A stretch of 35,456 nucleotides of DNA from Bacteroidales bacterium (GTDB taxonomy: Bacteria; Bacteroidota; Bacteroidia; Bacteroidales; F082). The position numbers were made by a program, and so were the translations under genes. The notes under the pieces were generated by a model that saw nothing but the letters and a program-made list of their open reading frames with translations, did not search any database and was not told where the DNA came from. The stretch spans positions 1 to 35,456 of the forward strand of contig JAFTXI010000045.1 in the NCBI GenBank assembly GCA_017461665.1. Reading direction: 5' to 3'. Below are positions 14,664-22,338 of this stretch, one piece after another; within the stretch, counting starts at the first letter, position 1, and the number at the start of each line of letters is the position of its first letter.

Positions 14664-16622
14664 ATGAAAAAAGTTCTTTTACTTTCATTAGGTCTCGTAA
14701 TGGGATTTAGTGCATTTGCACAAAACCGTGTAGTTAAAGCAGAAAAAGCTGCTAAAGCTACAGCAGTTAAGAAAGCAGTAGGCAACGACATTAGCACAGA
14801 AGTTAGTGTTTTGGATTACTCATCACAAGCAAGACAAAGTGTTGTATCAAACAGATGGGCAAACTTTGAAGAAAGCGAAACAATGTGGACATACTACGAT
14901 TTGCAATCAAACTTCCAAGTTTCAAACCGTATGTATCAACTCAATGATGGTTCAGTAGCAGTCGCTGCAACAATGTCACACGAAGACAACCAAACAGTAT
15001 CAGACCGTGGTACAGGTTACAACTTCTCAGCTTACGGTGAAATGAATTTCGCTGGTATGCCAGAAGTACGTGAAGAAGCTAACGCTACAGGCGCTGACGT
15101 AAGAACAGGTTGGCCAACAATCGCTCCTTACGGTGCAACAGGCGAAATCTTAGTTAACCACGGACATGCTGACGGTCTCTGCTACTACACAAGAGAAGTA
15201 GCTGGCGAAGGTACATGGGATGGTCCTCATGCTATTCCTAATCCACAAGGCTTAGACGGTCAACAATATGCTTTCTCATTGTCATGGCCAAGAGTTGCTA
15301 CATCAGGTGCTAACAACGAAATCGTTCACGTTTTCAGTGCAGCTCAATACAATGTTTCAGCTGACGAAATCGTAAACGCTATGTTCTATAGCCGTTTCGA
15401 TGGTGAAACATGGTCAACACAATGGGCTCCTCTCTTCGACACAGAAGAACACATGGGTACCTACAGCGCTGACGACTATTCAGTAGCAGCTAACGGTGAT
15501 GTTGTCGCTGTTGTTTATTCAACAGTATTCCATGGCCACGTTGTTATGTACAAATCAACTGACAATGGTTTAACATGGGAAAGAAACATCGTTTGGGAAA
15601 ACCCATTCTATGGTTGCGACTGGGAAACAGACGAATGCTCACTCACAGGTGAGAATCCAGTTTACAGCCCTGTTCACAATACAGTAGCAGTTGGTCCTGA
15701 TGGCGTTGTTCACGTAGCTGTTTCATCATTCCCTTACGTACACACTGAACTCGGTAACACATTCTCATACTACTATGGTCGTACAGCTGAAGGTATCGCT
15801 TACTGGAACGACACAAGAGAAGAACCAATAGCAACATTCCAACTTTGGGTTGACGATCCAGAAAACGAAGGTTATGTTCTCCACTCAGGCGACAGTATCA
15901 ACTTCTGCGGTTGGATCCCATTCTACGAAAACATCATGGACTTCAATAATGACATGGTTTACCACGGTGACGACTACATCTACGCTATGTACACAACAGG
16001 TTCATCTTTCCCAGCTCTCTCAGTTGACACAGAAGGTAACCTCGCTTTAGCTTACTCAACACCTGACACATATCGTACATACAACGGTCAATACTACTAC
16101 AGATCAGTTGCTATGAGCTACAAAGCTGCTAACGAAGAAGGCTGGCATGTTGCTGTTGAAACAGTTATGGACGACTTCATCCACACGATGGACGAAGCTA
16201 TCTTCGTTAACGCTGCTCCTAAAGCTTCTACAGCTAACGAATTCTGGTTCTCATACATCGCTGACGCTACACCAGGTTTATTCTGGGGTTCAGCTCCAAC
16301 ACAAACATCAGCTACAGCTAACACAGTTTATGCTTTCAAGATTAGCTCTGATAAACTCAGCATCGAAGAACCAGTCGCTAACGACGTTGTTTATAACATC
16401 TTCCCTAACCCAGCAACAGACTTCGTAAACATCTCTTCTTCAATGGAAGCTGACGCTACAATCACTTTCACAAACTTAGCTGGTCAAACAGTTAAAGTTG
16501 TTAACCAAAGATTAACAGCAGGTGACACAAGCATCAATATCAACGACCTCACAAGCGGTGTTTACTTCTGCACAGTTAACGCTAACGGTTTCAACCACAC
16601 AACAAAAGTTGTTGTTAAATAA
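14664..16622 (+). CDS. Secreted protein with BNR-type repeat and T9SS type A sorting domain
   Basis: The 652-residue protein begins with a signal peptide (MKKVLLLSLGLVMGFSAFAQ) and ends with a T9SS C-terminal sorting domain: NIFPNPATDFVNIS, a strand set ending TSGVYFCTV, and a final KVVVK. It is therefore exported across the outer membrane and probably attached to the surface. Between them lies a beta-rich region with at least one BNR/Asp-box-like element (STDNGLTWERN) and strand-turn patterns suggesting a beta-propeller. No catalytic motif is evident, so sialidase activity should not be assumed. Codon use is strongly restricted (gct, aca, tca, cgt, gaa dominate), which indicates very high expression. 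It has its own promoter and terminator. Confidence 0.85.
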   Translation: MKKVLLLSLGLVMGFSAFAQNRVVKAEKAAKATAVKKAVGNDISTEVSVLDYSSQARQSVVSNRWANFEESETMWTYYDLQSNFQVSNRMYQLNDGSVAVAATMSHEDNQTVSDRGTGYNFSAYGEMNFAGMPEVREEANATGADVRTGWPTIAPYGATGEILVNHGHADGLCYYTREVAGEGTWDGPHAIPNPQGLDGQQYAFSLSWPRVATSGANNEIVHVFSAAQYNVSADEIVNAMFYSRFDGETWSTQWAPLFDTEEHMGTYSADDYSVAANGDVVAVVYSTVFHGHVVMYKSTDNGLTWERNIVWENPFYGCDWETDECSLTGENPVYSPVHNTVAVGPDGVVHVAVSSFPYVHTELGNTFSYYYGRTAEGIAYWNDTREEPIATFQLWVDDPENEGYVLHSGDSINFCGWIPFYENIMDFNNDMVYHGDDYIYAMYTTGSSFPALSVDTEGNLALAYSTPDTYRTYNGQYYYRSVAMSYKAANEEGWHVAVETVMDDFIHTMDEAIFVNAAPKASTANEFWFSYIADATPGLFWGSAPTQTSATANTVYAFKISSDKLSIEEPVANDVVYNIFPNPATDFVNISSSMEADATITFTNLAGQTVKVVNQRLTAGDTSININDLTSGVYFCTVNANGFNHTTKVVVK

Positions 16623-16644
16623 GAAATAAAAAATTATTTTATAA

Positions 16645-16676
16645 AGAGCGGTTTAACGACCGCTCTTTTTTTTTAT
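16645..16676 (+). terminator. Intrinsic terminator of the T9SS cargo gene
   Basis: A perfect 8-bp stem agagcggt / accgctct with a 6-nt loop is followed by a T-run. The run leads directly into the TATCTTTG box of the next promoter. Confidence 0.9.
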
Positions 16677-16681
16677 CTTTG
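16674..16681 (+). promoter_or_regulatory. -7 box driving the riboswitch-nrdDG unit
   Basis: TATCTTTG matches TAnnTTTG exactly and overlaps the end of the upstream terminator U-run. Transcription would begin near 16688, at the 5' edge of the riboswitch. Confidence 0.6.
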
Positions 16682-16687
16682 CTCCGA

Positions 16688-16880
16688 AGTAGGGTTCGAA
16701 ATGATTAATAGGGAATCCTGTGAAAATCAGGAGCTATTCCCGTAGCTGTAAACTCCTTTTTTATGTTTTGAGCATATCGACACTGACATCGTTGGGAAGT
16801 CGCTCAAAACGGAGAAGCCAGAAGACCTGCCCTCACTCTCCGATTCGTAACTTTCGGGAAAGAGCGAAGAATTATCTTTT
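16688..16880 (+). promoter_or_regulatory. Cobalamin (B12) riboswitch
   Basis: The leader contains the hallmark elements of the adenosylcobalamin-type riboswitch in correct order. The P3-P6 core appears as taatagggaatcctgtga followed by aatcagg, ctattcccg and tagctgtaaactcc (16707-16755). The distal B12 box gaagccagaagacctgccc lies at 16814-16832. After the aptamer, a segment containing tttcgggaaagagcgaag (16852-16869) could form the expression platform. It lies immediately upstream of nrdD, so B12 should repress the B12-independent reductase. The 5' and 3' limits are approximate. Confidence 0.9.
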
Positions 16881-16928
16881 ATCTTGCCTTGAAGTTGCAT
16901 TTTGTTAACTATAAATCGCAACTGTATC

Positions 16929-19022
16929 ATGATCGAAGAAACATTTATCATCAAAAGAAACGGTCAAAGAGTACCTTTCTCTATCGAAAAAATTAAAAAC
17001 GCCGTATCTAAGGCATTCCTCTCCGTAGGCGCTTTCGCAACTCAAGATGTACTCACCAACATTATGTGCCGCTTGGACATCTACGACGGCATCTCGGTAG
17101 AAGAAATACAAAATCAGGTGGAACGCTCTATCATGGCTGAACGTTACTATGAAGTGGCAAAGGCTTATATCCTCTATCGCCAACGTCAATACGAAGACAG
17201 AGAAATATCCGATAAGATGCGCTTCCTCGTCAATTACTGCAACGCAACAAACGCTGCTACAGGAAGTAAATTCGACTCTAACGCCAACGTGGAAAAGAAA
17301 AATATCGCTACTCTCATTGGCGAACTGCCAAAGTCTAACTTCATACGCCTCAACCGCCGTATGCTCTGCGACAGACTTAAAGAACTCTACGGAAAAGAAC
17401 TCTCCGACAAATATCTCTACATGCTTAATAATCACTTCATCTATAAAAACGATGAGACAAGCATGGCAAACTACTGCGCAAGTATCACCATGTATCCTTG
17501 GCTGCTCAACGGAACACTGAGCATTGGCGGCAACGCAACACGCCCAACAAACCTCAAGTCGTTCTGCGGCGGATTCATCAATATGGTATTCATGGTGTCG
17601 AGTATGCTGAGCGGCGCCTGCGCAACACCAGAGTTCCTCATGTATATGAACTATTTCATTGGCTTGGAATACGGAAAAGATTATTACAAACATACTGACG
17701 AAGTCGTCGATCTTTCTCTTAAAAAAAGAACGATGGACAAGGTCATCACCGATTGTTTCCAACAAGTCGTATATTCTATAAATCAACCAACAGGAGCACG
17801 TAACTTCCAATCTGTATTCTGGAATATTTCTTACTACGACAAATATTATTTCCAAAGTCTCTTCGGCGAGTTCTGTTTCCCTGATGGCTCGCGTCCCGAT
17901 TGGGATTCCTTAGATTGGCTTCAGAAACGTTTCATGCGCTGGTTTAACGAAGAAAGAACAAAGGCTGTCCTTACATTCCCTGTCGAGACGATGGCTCTTC
18001 TCTCTAAAGATGACGATATCTTGGATAAAGAATACGCCGATTTCACAGCTGAGATGTATGCTGCCGGTCATTCATTCTTCACCTACGTCAGCGACAATGC
18101 CGACTCTTTGAGCAGCTGCTGCCGTCTCAGAAACGAAATCCAAGACAACGGATTCAGCTACACTTTGGGAGCTGGAGGCGTCTCTACAGGCTCTAAAAGC
18201 GTCTTGACGTTAAACCTCAACCGTTGCATACAATATGAAAAGAAAAACAATATTCCTCATCTGAAGTTTGTAGAAGATGTCATCGACTTGATGCATAAGG
18301 TTCAGATTGCTTATAACGAAAACCTTAAATATCTTCAAGAGAAAGGAATGTTGCCACTCTTCGACTCTGGTTATATTGCATTGTCGCGTCAATATCTTAC
18401 GATAGGAATCAATGGTATTGTTGAGGCAGCCGAGTTCTTGGGAATACCAATTAACGATAATGCCGAATATCGCGAGTTCGTTCAAGGCGTCTTAGGATTG
18501 ATAGAAAGATATAACAAGCAATATAGAAAGAAGGACTTGTTATTTAACTGCGAGATGATTCCTGCCGAAAACGTCGGTGTGAAACATGCGAAATGGGATA
18601 AGGAAGACGGATATTTCGTCCCTCGCGATTGCTACAACAGTTATTTCTTCGTCGTGGAAGACGAATCGTTGAATGTGCTGGATAAGTTCAAACTACATGG
18701 AAAACATTACATTGAACACCTGACAGGAGGCTCGGCTCTGCATCTTAATTTGGAAGAACATCTCTCCAAAGCTCAATATCGTCAGCTGTTAAGGGTAGCA
18801 GCCAAAGAAGGCTGCAACTATTTTACTTTTAACATTCCTAACACAGTCTGCAACGATTGCGGTCATATCGACAAGAGATATTTGAAGAAATGTCCGCATT
18901 GTGGAAGTGAGAACTTGGATTATCTCACGAGAGTCATCGGTTATATGAAGAGAATAAGCAATTTCTCGGAGGCACGACAAAAAGAAGCCGGACAAAGATA
19001 TTACTCGCGTTACGATGCTTAA
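16929..19022 (+). CDS. nrdD: Anaerobic (class III) ribonucleoside-triphosphate reductase
   Basis: Makes deoxyribonucleotides without oxygen, using a glycyl radical. I start at the ATG at 16929 (697 residues), because the longer reading begins at a TTG and adds nothing conserved. The N-terminus is an ATP-cone (FIIKRNGQRVPFSIEKIKNA). The C-terminus has a zinc ribbon with Cys641, Cys644, Cys655 and Cys658 (CNDCGH and CPHCGS). The glycyl-radical loop RVIGYMKR follows, with radical Gly671. The protein is complete. nrdG starts inside its last codons (8-base overlap), giving coupled translation with its activase. A cobalamin riboswitch in the leader indicates repression when B12 is available, presumably because the genome also has a B12-dependent class II enzyme (inference). 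Confidence 0.96.
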   Translation: MIEETFIIKRNGQRVPFSIEKIKNAVSKAFLSVGAFATQDVLTNIMCRLDIYDGISVEEIQNQVERSIMAERYYEVAKAYILYRQRQYEDREISDKMRFLVNYCNATNAATGSKFDSNANVEKKNIATLIGELPKSNFIRLNRRMLCDRLKELYGKELSDKYLYMLNNHFIYKNDETSMANYCASITMYPWLLNGTLSIGGNATRPTNLKSFCGGFINMVFMVSSMLSGACATPEFLMYMNYFIGLEYGKDYYKHTDEVVDLSLKKRTMDKVITDCFQQVVYSINQPTGARNFQSVFWNISYYDKYYFQSLFGEFCFPDGSRPDWDSLDWLQKRFMRWFNEERTKAVLTFPVETMALLSKDDDILDKEYADFTAEMYAAGHSFFTYVSDNADSLSSCCRLRNEIQDNGFSYTLGAGGVSTGSKSVLTLNLNRCIQYEKKNNIPHLKFVEDVIDLMHKVQIAYNENLKYLQEKGMLPLFDSGYIALSRQYLTIGINGIVEAAEFLGIPINDNAEYREFVQGVLGLIERYNKQYRKKDLLFNCEMIPAENVGVKHAKWDKEDGYFVPRDCYNSYFFVVEDESLNVLDKFKLHGKHYIEHLTGGSALHLNLEEHLSKAQYRQLLRVAAKEGCNYFTFNIPNTVCNDCGHIDKRYLKKCPHCGSENLDYLTRVIGYMKRISNFSEARQKEAGQRYYSRYDA

Positions 19023-19443
19023 ATATTACAACTACGATATAGTCTTTCAGGAGATTCCTGATGAGGTAAGTTTAGCTATAAACATCACTTGTTGTCCCAA
19101 CAGATGCGAAGGCTGCCATAGTCCGCATCTGTGGGAGGACATTGGTGAAGAGTTGACCTTTGACGAGTTAGATAGGATTGTTTCTATTTATGAAGGAGAA
19201 ATAACCTGTGTTTGCCTGATGGGAGGCGACAATGACTTAGCTGCGATTGAGGCGATGGCGCGACATATCAAGGAACGACATCGTTTGAAAGTTGGTTGGT
19301 ACTCAGGAAGAGAAATATTTCCATCTGAAATAAGATATTTCGATTATATCAAATTAGGGCCCTACGACAAGAACAAAGGAGGCTTGAAAAGCAAGACAAC
19401 AAATCAGAGGTTTTATAGAGTAACCAAGTCAATGAGTCAATGA
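19015..19443 (+). CDS. nrdG: Anaerobic ribonucleotide reductase activase (radical SAM)
   Basis: Radical SAM enzyme that generates the glycyl radical on NrdD. The cluster-binding motif CX3CX2C is C27-PNR-C31-EG-C34 in ITCCPNRCEGCHSPHLW. The conserved MGGD near residue 65 and the C-terminal TTNQRFYRV, which matches the tail of NrdG proteins, support the call. It has 142 residues, slightly shorter than E. coli NrdG. It overlaps nrdD by eight bases. The last residues (KSMSQ) and the stop codon lie inside an octamer repeat array beginning at 19426, so the natural C-terminus may have been rewritten by the repeat. Confidence 0.95.
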   Translation: MLKYYNYDIVFQEIPDEVSLAINITCCPNRCEGCHSPHLWEDIGEELTFDELDRIVSIYEGEITCVCLMGGDNDLAAIEAMARHIKERHRLKVGWYSGREIFPSEIRYFDYIKLGPYDKNKGGLKSKTTNQRFYRVTKSMSQ

Positions 19444-19473
19444 GTCTATAAGTTTTGAAGTTCTAAAGTTTAA
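19426..19473. repeat. Bipartite octamer array, copy 2
   Basis: Six exactly phased 8-nt words: aagtcaat, gagtcaat, gagtctat, aagttttg, aagttcta, aagtttaa. It has the same two-part design as 11399-11438 and 23660-23795. It overlaps the 3' end of nrdG and provides its TGA stop (19441-19443). Confidence 0.7.
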
Positions 19474-19488
19474 AAAAGCGCCTCTACA

Positions 19489-19507
19489 GGACACATGCAA
19501 TGTGTCC
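19489..19507. repeat. GGACACAT hairpin repeat
   Basis: A perfect 8-bp inverted repeat, ggacacat-gca-atgtgtcc, lies between the convergent nrdG and receptor genes and is followed by a caattgt word. It has the same geometry as the hairpin at 2118-2136. A U-run is absent, so termination is uncertain. Confidence 0.55.
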
Positions 19508-19520
19508 GTACAATTGTTAA

Positions 19521-22061
19521 TCAATACTCCATCTCTCCGCCATCGCTTCCTTCGAAGCTGTCGCCACCTGCGGCATTGGTTGGCATTCTTCTCTTCTGTT
19601 GTTGCTGATTGATTCTATAGTTAAAGTTGAGAGTTATAGATGTCGTGCTCCATGTGCTTTCGCTATATTGATAGAAGTTGTCGCCCCACGATTCTCCTCC
19701 TTGTTGACGACTTCCGAAGACGTCGCGGATGTTGAGTGAGATAGTAGCGTTCTTGTTAAACACATCGCGTGATGCTGCAAAGTCGCACCAATAATTTGCG
19801 TCGCGATAGCCGAGAGGTTCCTCACGTGGTCCCATATAACGACCCGTCAACTGTAAGTCGCACACATTCTTGATTCTAAACTTCGACACAAGACGTGCGA
19901 AAGTGTTATATGAATCTGTCACGTAATGTCTGCCGTTCCAGTCACCGACAGTATTAGACTTGAAGAAGTTGATACTTCCGTTTATGTTCCACCATTTGAA
20001 TAAATCTAAAGAAGCAACGAGTTCAACACCATAATCGTCGCTGATACCGAAGTTCTCCGGACGGCTGTACGAAATATCACCAACGACAGTGGTAAAATGA
20101 CGAATCACATCAGTGCTATGACGATAATAGGCTGTGAAGTTGATATTTCCTTTTTCCCAGAAACGAAGATATGACATTTCATAACTGTCGGTATAGACAG
20201 GTTTCAAACCAGGGTTACCGGTTCTGATGTTACGGTCGTCGTTGAAAGAATTGAAAGGAGCCATCTGACCATACCAAGGACGACGGATACGACGGGCGTA
20301 ACTTGCCTGAATCTGATCTACTTCTGTCAAAGAATAATTAAGGTGACCTGTTGGGAAGAAATCCAAATATCTCTGGTCGTTCTTCTCGTTAGTGTTTTTA
20401 AGATAAGTATCGATGAGTGTAAACTCCGAGCGCAATCCCACTTGTCCAGAGAATCGACCGAATTCACGACCGTAGCTACCATAAAGAGCAGCGACCTGTT
20501 GGTTATAATCGAAGTCGTGAGTGTAGTCGGATAAGATAGAATCGTTTTCTGTCACCATCATATTGTTATTTATCCAGCGTCCTGTATATTTACCGCCGAG
20601 TTCAACGACTGAGAGTCCGTAATGATGAACGAAATCGACGGTTGCTTGCAGGTTCTGCTGATTCTCTTGTGCTTGAGTATATTGGTTTATAGCAAAAGAT
20701 GGATTAACATTGTTATTCAAGTCTTCCTCTGTCAAAAACTCTGCATCAACGATATCAGACCATTCGGTGTCGGAGTTGGAGAAATAACGCACCGAAGCTT
20801 TGAGTGAGTTGTCTTTTGTTCCGAAATATTTGTCGTATGAGAGTGTGTATTCCATCATCGGCCTTTCGTTGTACCAGTCTTCAGTACGTCTCGAGAAGTT
20901 TTGCAAACCTTCAAACGGGAATTTATCCATGTAAGTCACACTTGGAGTGTTGTGACCGTCAGATTGGCGATACATCGCGCTGAAAGTCAAGATGTCGTTA
21001 TCAGAGAAATAATAGTCGAAGCCTCCGCGTACGTTGTGACCTTTTCTATTTCTGTTACGATAAGTCAACTGTTCTGTTATCTGTGTTGCGTCGTCATGAT
21101 TTTCCAACAAAGGGTCGTAGCCGTTTAAACCTTCGTAATATTCAGTAAGAGTGTAACCGTCACTGATGTCGTCGCGATAATTGAAGTTATAGTTAGCGAA
21201 CACATTGAATCTCTTGAATCTGTAGTTAAGACTTGCACCAATACCAGTCTGGAAAGGGAAATCTTCCTTAAAGAATTTCTCGCCCCATTGTACAGGGAAA
21301 CCGCCGCGGAAATCGACAGAAGCGTTAAAGCCTTTTCTCTTATCTTTTTTAAGAACTATATTGATGATACCTGCAGTACCTTCGGCATCGTATCGCACGG
21401 AAGGATTTGTCACCACTTCGATTCTCTCAATCATATCGGCTTGGAGACTGCGGAGAGCGTCTTGTGTGCTGACGCCGGCGAGACCTGACACCTTGCCATC
21501 GACGAGAATCTGGACGCCGTCGTCGCCTCTGAGACTGACATTACCTTCCACATCGACATTGACAGAAGGAATGTTATCGAGTACTTCAATGGCGTTGCCT
21601 GCTGTACTGCTGACATCTTTTCCTACGTTAAAGACGCGTTTATCTAAAGTCATCGTCATTGTACTTTTCTCTGCAACTATCTCAACCTCTTCGAGTAAAG
21701 CCGAGTCTGGGAACATCGTTATTTTTCCAAGAGCAACGACATCTCTCGCGTTCTTAATATCAATATTTATTGTCTTTGTCTCGTAACCCATAAATTGAAC
21801 TACGATATAATATTTTCCTGGCATCGTCTTCAAAGAAAACGCGCCATCCATATCGGTGATAACACCTGTCACGAGTGTCGAGTCTTGGGAACGAAAAAGA
21901 CTGATGGTAGCATATTCGAGCGGACCATCAGTCTCATTATCTATAACGATTCCTTTTATCTCTGCATCAAGAGGTGAATCGATATATGATTCCAAAGCAT
22001 TTAACTCTATAGAGAACAATAAAGATGCGATAATAACGAATAATGATGTTAACTTTTTCAT
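19521..22061 (-). CDS. TonB-dependent receptor-like outer-membrane beta-barrel protein
   Basis: The 846-residue protein has a signal peptide (MKKLTSLFVIIASLLFSIEL, then NA). A carboxypeptidase-regulatory-like domain follows at about 32-110 (GIVIDNETDGPLEYATISLF, GYETKTI). Next is a plug-type domain at about 145-245 (VLDNIPSVNVDVEGNVSLRG, then QILVDGKVSGLAG, RIEVVTNPSVRYDAEGTAGI). A long C-terminal beta-barrel follows, ending in a Gln/Arg and Gly/Asp-rich tail. This order matches the Bacteroidetes 'outer membrane beta-barrel family' relatives of TonB-dependent receptors. No SusD partner is adjacent and the ligand is unknown. The terminal GGDSFEGSDGGEMEY extends beyond the last predicted strand, unlike classical receptors that end in an aromatic residue of the barrel. 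Confidence 0.85.
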   Translation of the reverse strand: MKKLTSLFVIIASLLFSIELNALESYIDSPLDAEIKGIVIDNETDGPLEYATISLFRSQDSTLVTGVITDMDGAFSLKTMPGKYYIVVQFMGYETKTINIDIKNARDVVALGKITMFPDSALLEEVEIVAEKSTMTMTLDKRVFNVGKDVSSTAGNAIEVLDNIPSVNVDVEGNVSLRGDDGVQILVDGKVSGLAGVSTQDALRSLQADMIERIEVVTNPSVRYDAEGTAGIINIVLKKDKRKGFNASVDFRGGFPVQWGEKFFKEDFPFQTGIGASLNYRFKRFNVFANYNFNYRDDISDGYTLTEYYEGLNGYDPLLENHDDATQITEQLTYRNRNRKGHNVRGGFDYYFSDNDILTFSAMYRQSDGHNTPSVTYMDKFPFEGLQNFSRRTEDWYNERPMMEYTLSYDKYFGTKDNSLKASVRYFSNSDTEWSDIVDAEFLTEEDLNNNVNPSFAINQYTQAQENQQNLQATVDFVHHYGLSVVELGGKYTGRWINNNMMVTENDSILSDYTHDFDYNQQVAALYGSYGREFGRFSGQVGLRSEFTLIDTYLKNTNEKNDQRYLDFFPTGHLNYSLTEVDQIQASYARRIRRPWYGQMAPFNSFNDDRNIRTGNPGLKPVYTDSYEMSYLRFWEKGNINFTAYYRHSTDVIRHFTTVVGDISYSRPENFGISDDYGVELVASLDLFKWWNINGSINFFKSNTVGDWNGRHYVTDSYNTFARLVSKFRIKNVCDLQLTGRYMGPREEPLGYRDANYWCDFAASRDVFNKNATISLNIRDVFGSRQQGGESWGDNFYQYSESTWSTTSITLNFNYRINQQQQKRRMPTNAAGGDSFEGSDGGEMEY

Positions 22062-22338
22062 ATAAAAAACATTATAGTCTTAACAATAATTTCATTTTTC
22101 AACGGGTCGAAAAATATCAAAATCTGTGCCGCGAAAAACTGTCATAACTCCAATAAAACAAGTAAAAGGGAGGTATTTTCAAGTTTCGAGTTTGAAATGA
22201 AAAAATTTGCGGTTCAACTTACTTTTTTCAATTATAAAATTTTTGTCATATTCATTTAGAAGGTTTCTTCGATATAACACACAATTACACTTTTCAATAT
22301 AAAAAGACAAGTAAAAATTACACTTTTCAATATTTTTA
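22062..22338. other. Intergenic region upstream of the receptor gene
   Basis: About 280 bases between the receptor start (minus strand, 22061) and the end of priA. It should hold the receptor promoter, but I find no unambiguous TAnnTTTG box on the minus strand. Its distal part holds an 18-nt direct repeat pair. Confidence 0.4.
22283..22333. repeat. Perfect 18-nt direct repeat pair
   Basis: aattacacttttcaatat occurs at 22283-22300 and again, identical, at 22316-22333, 33 bases apart (about three helical turns). It lies just beyond the priA stop and about 220-270 bases upstream of the receptor gene. It could be a distal operator or a small duplication. Confidence 0.55.

Noticed and set aside
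16902-16928. Start of nrdD at the TTG codon at 16902
   Set aside because: The nine extra residues are not conserved and TTG starts are rare. The ATG at 16929 directly precedes the ATP-cone sequence.
16905-17855. Long open frame of 316 codons on the minus strand within nrdD
   Set aside because: It is Cys/Val/His-rich with no domain, no start signal, and lies fully antisense to the strongly supported nrdD. It is a shadow of the codon bias in that gene.
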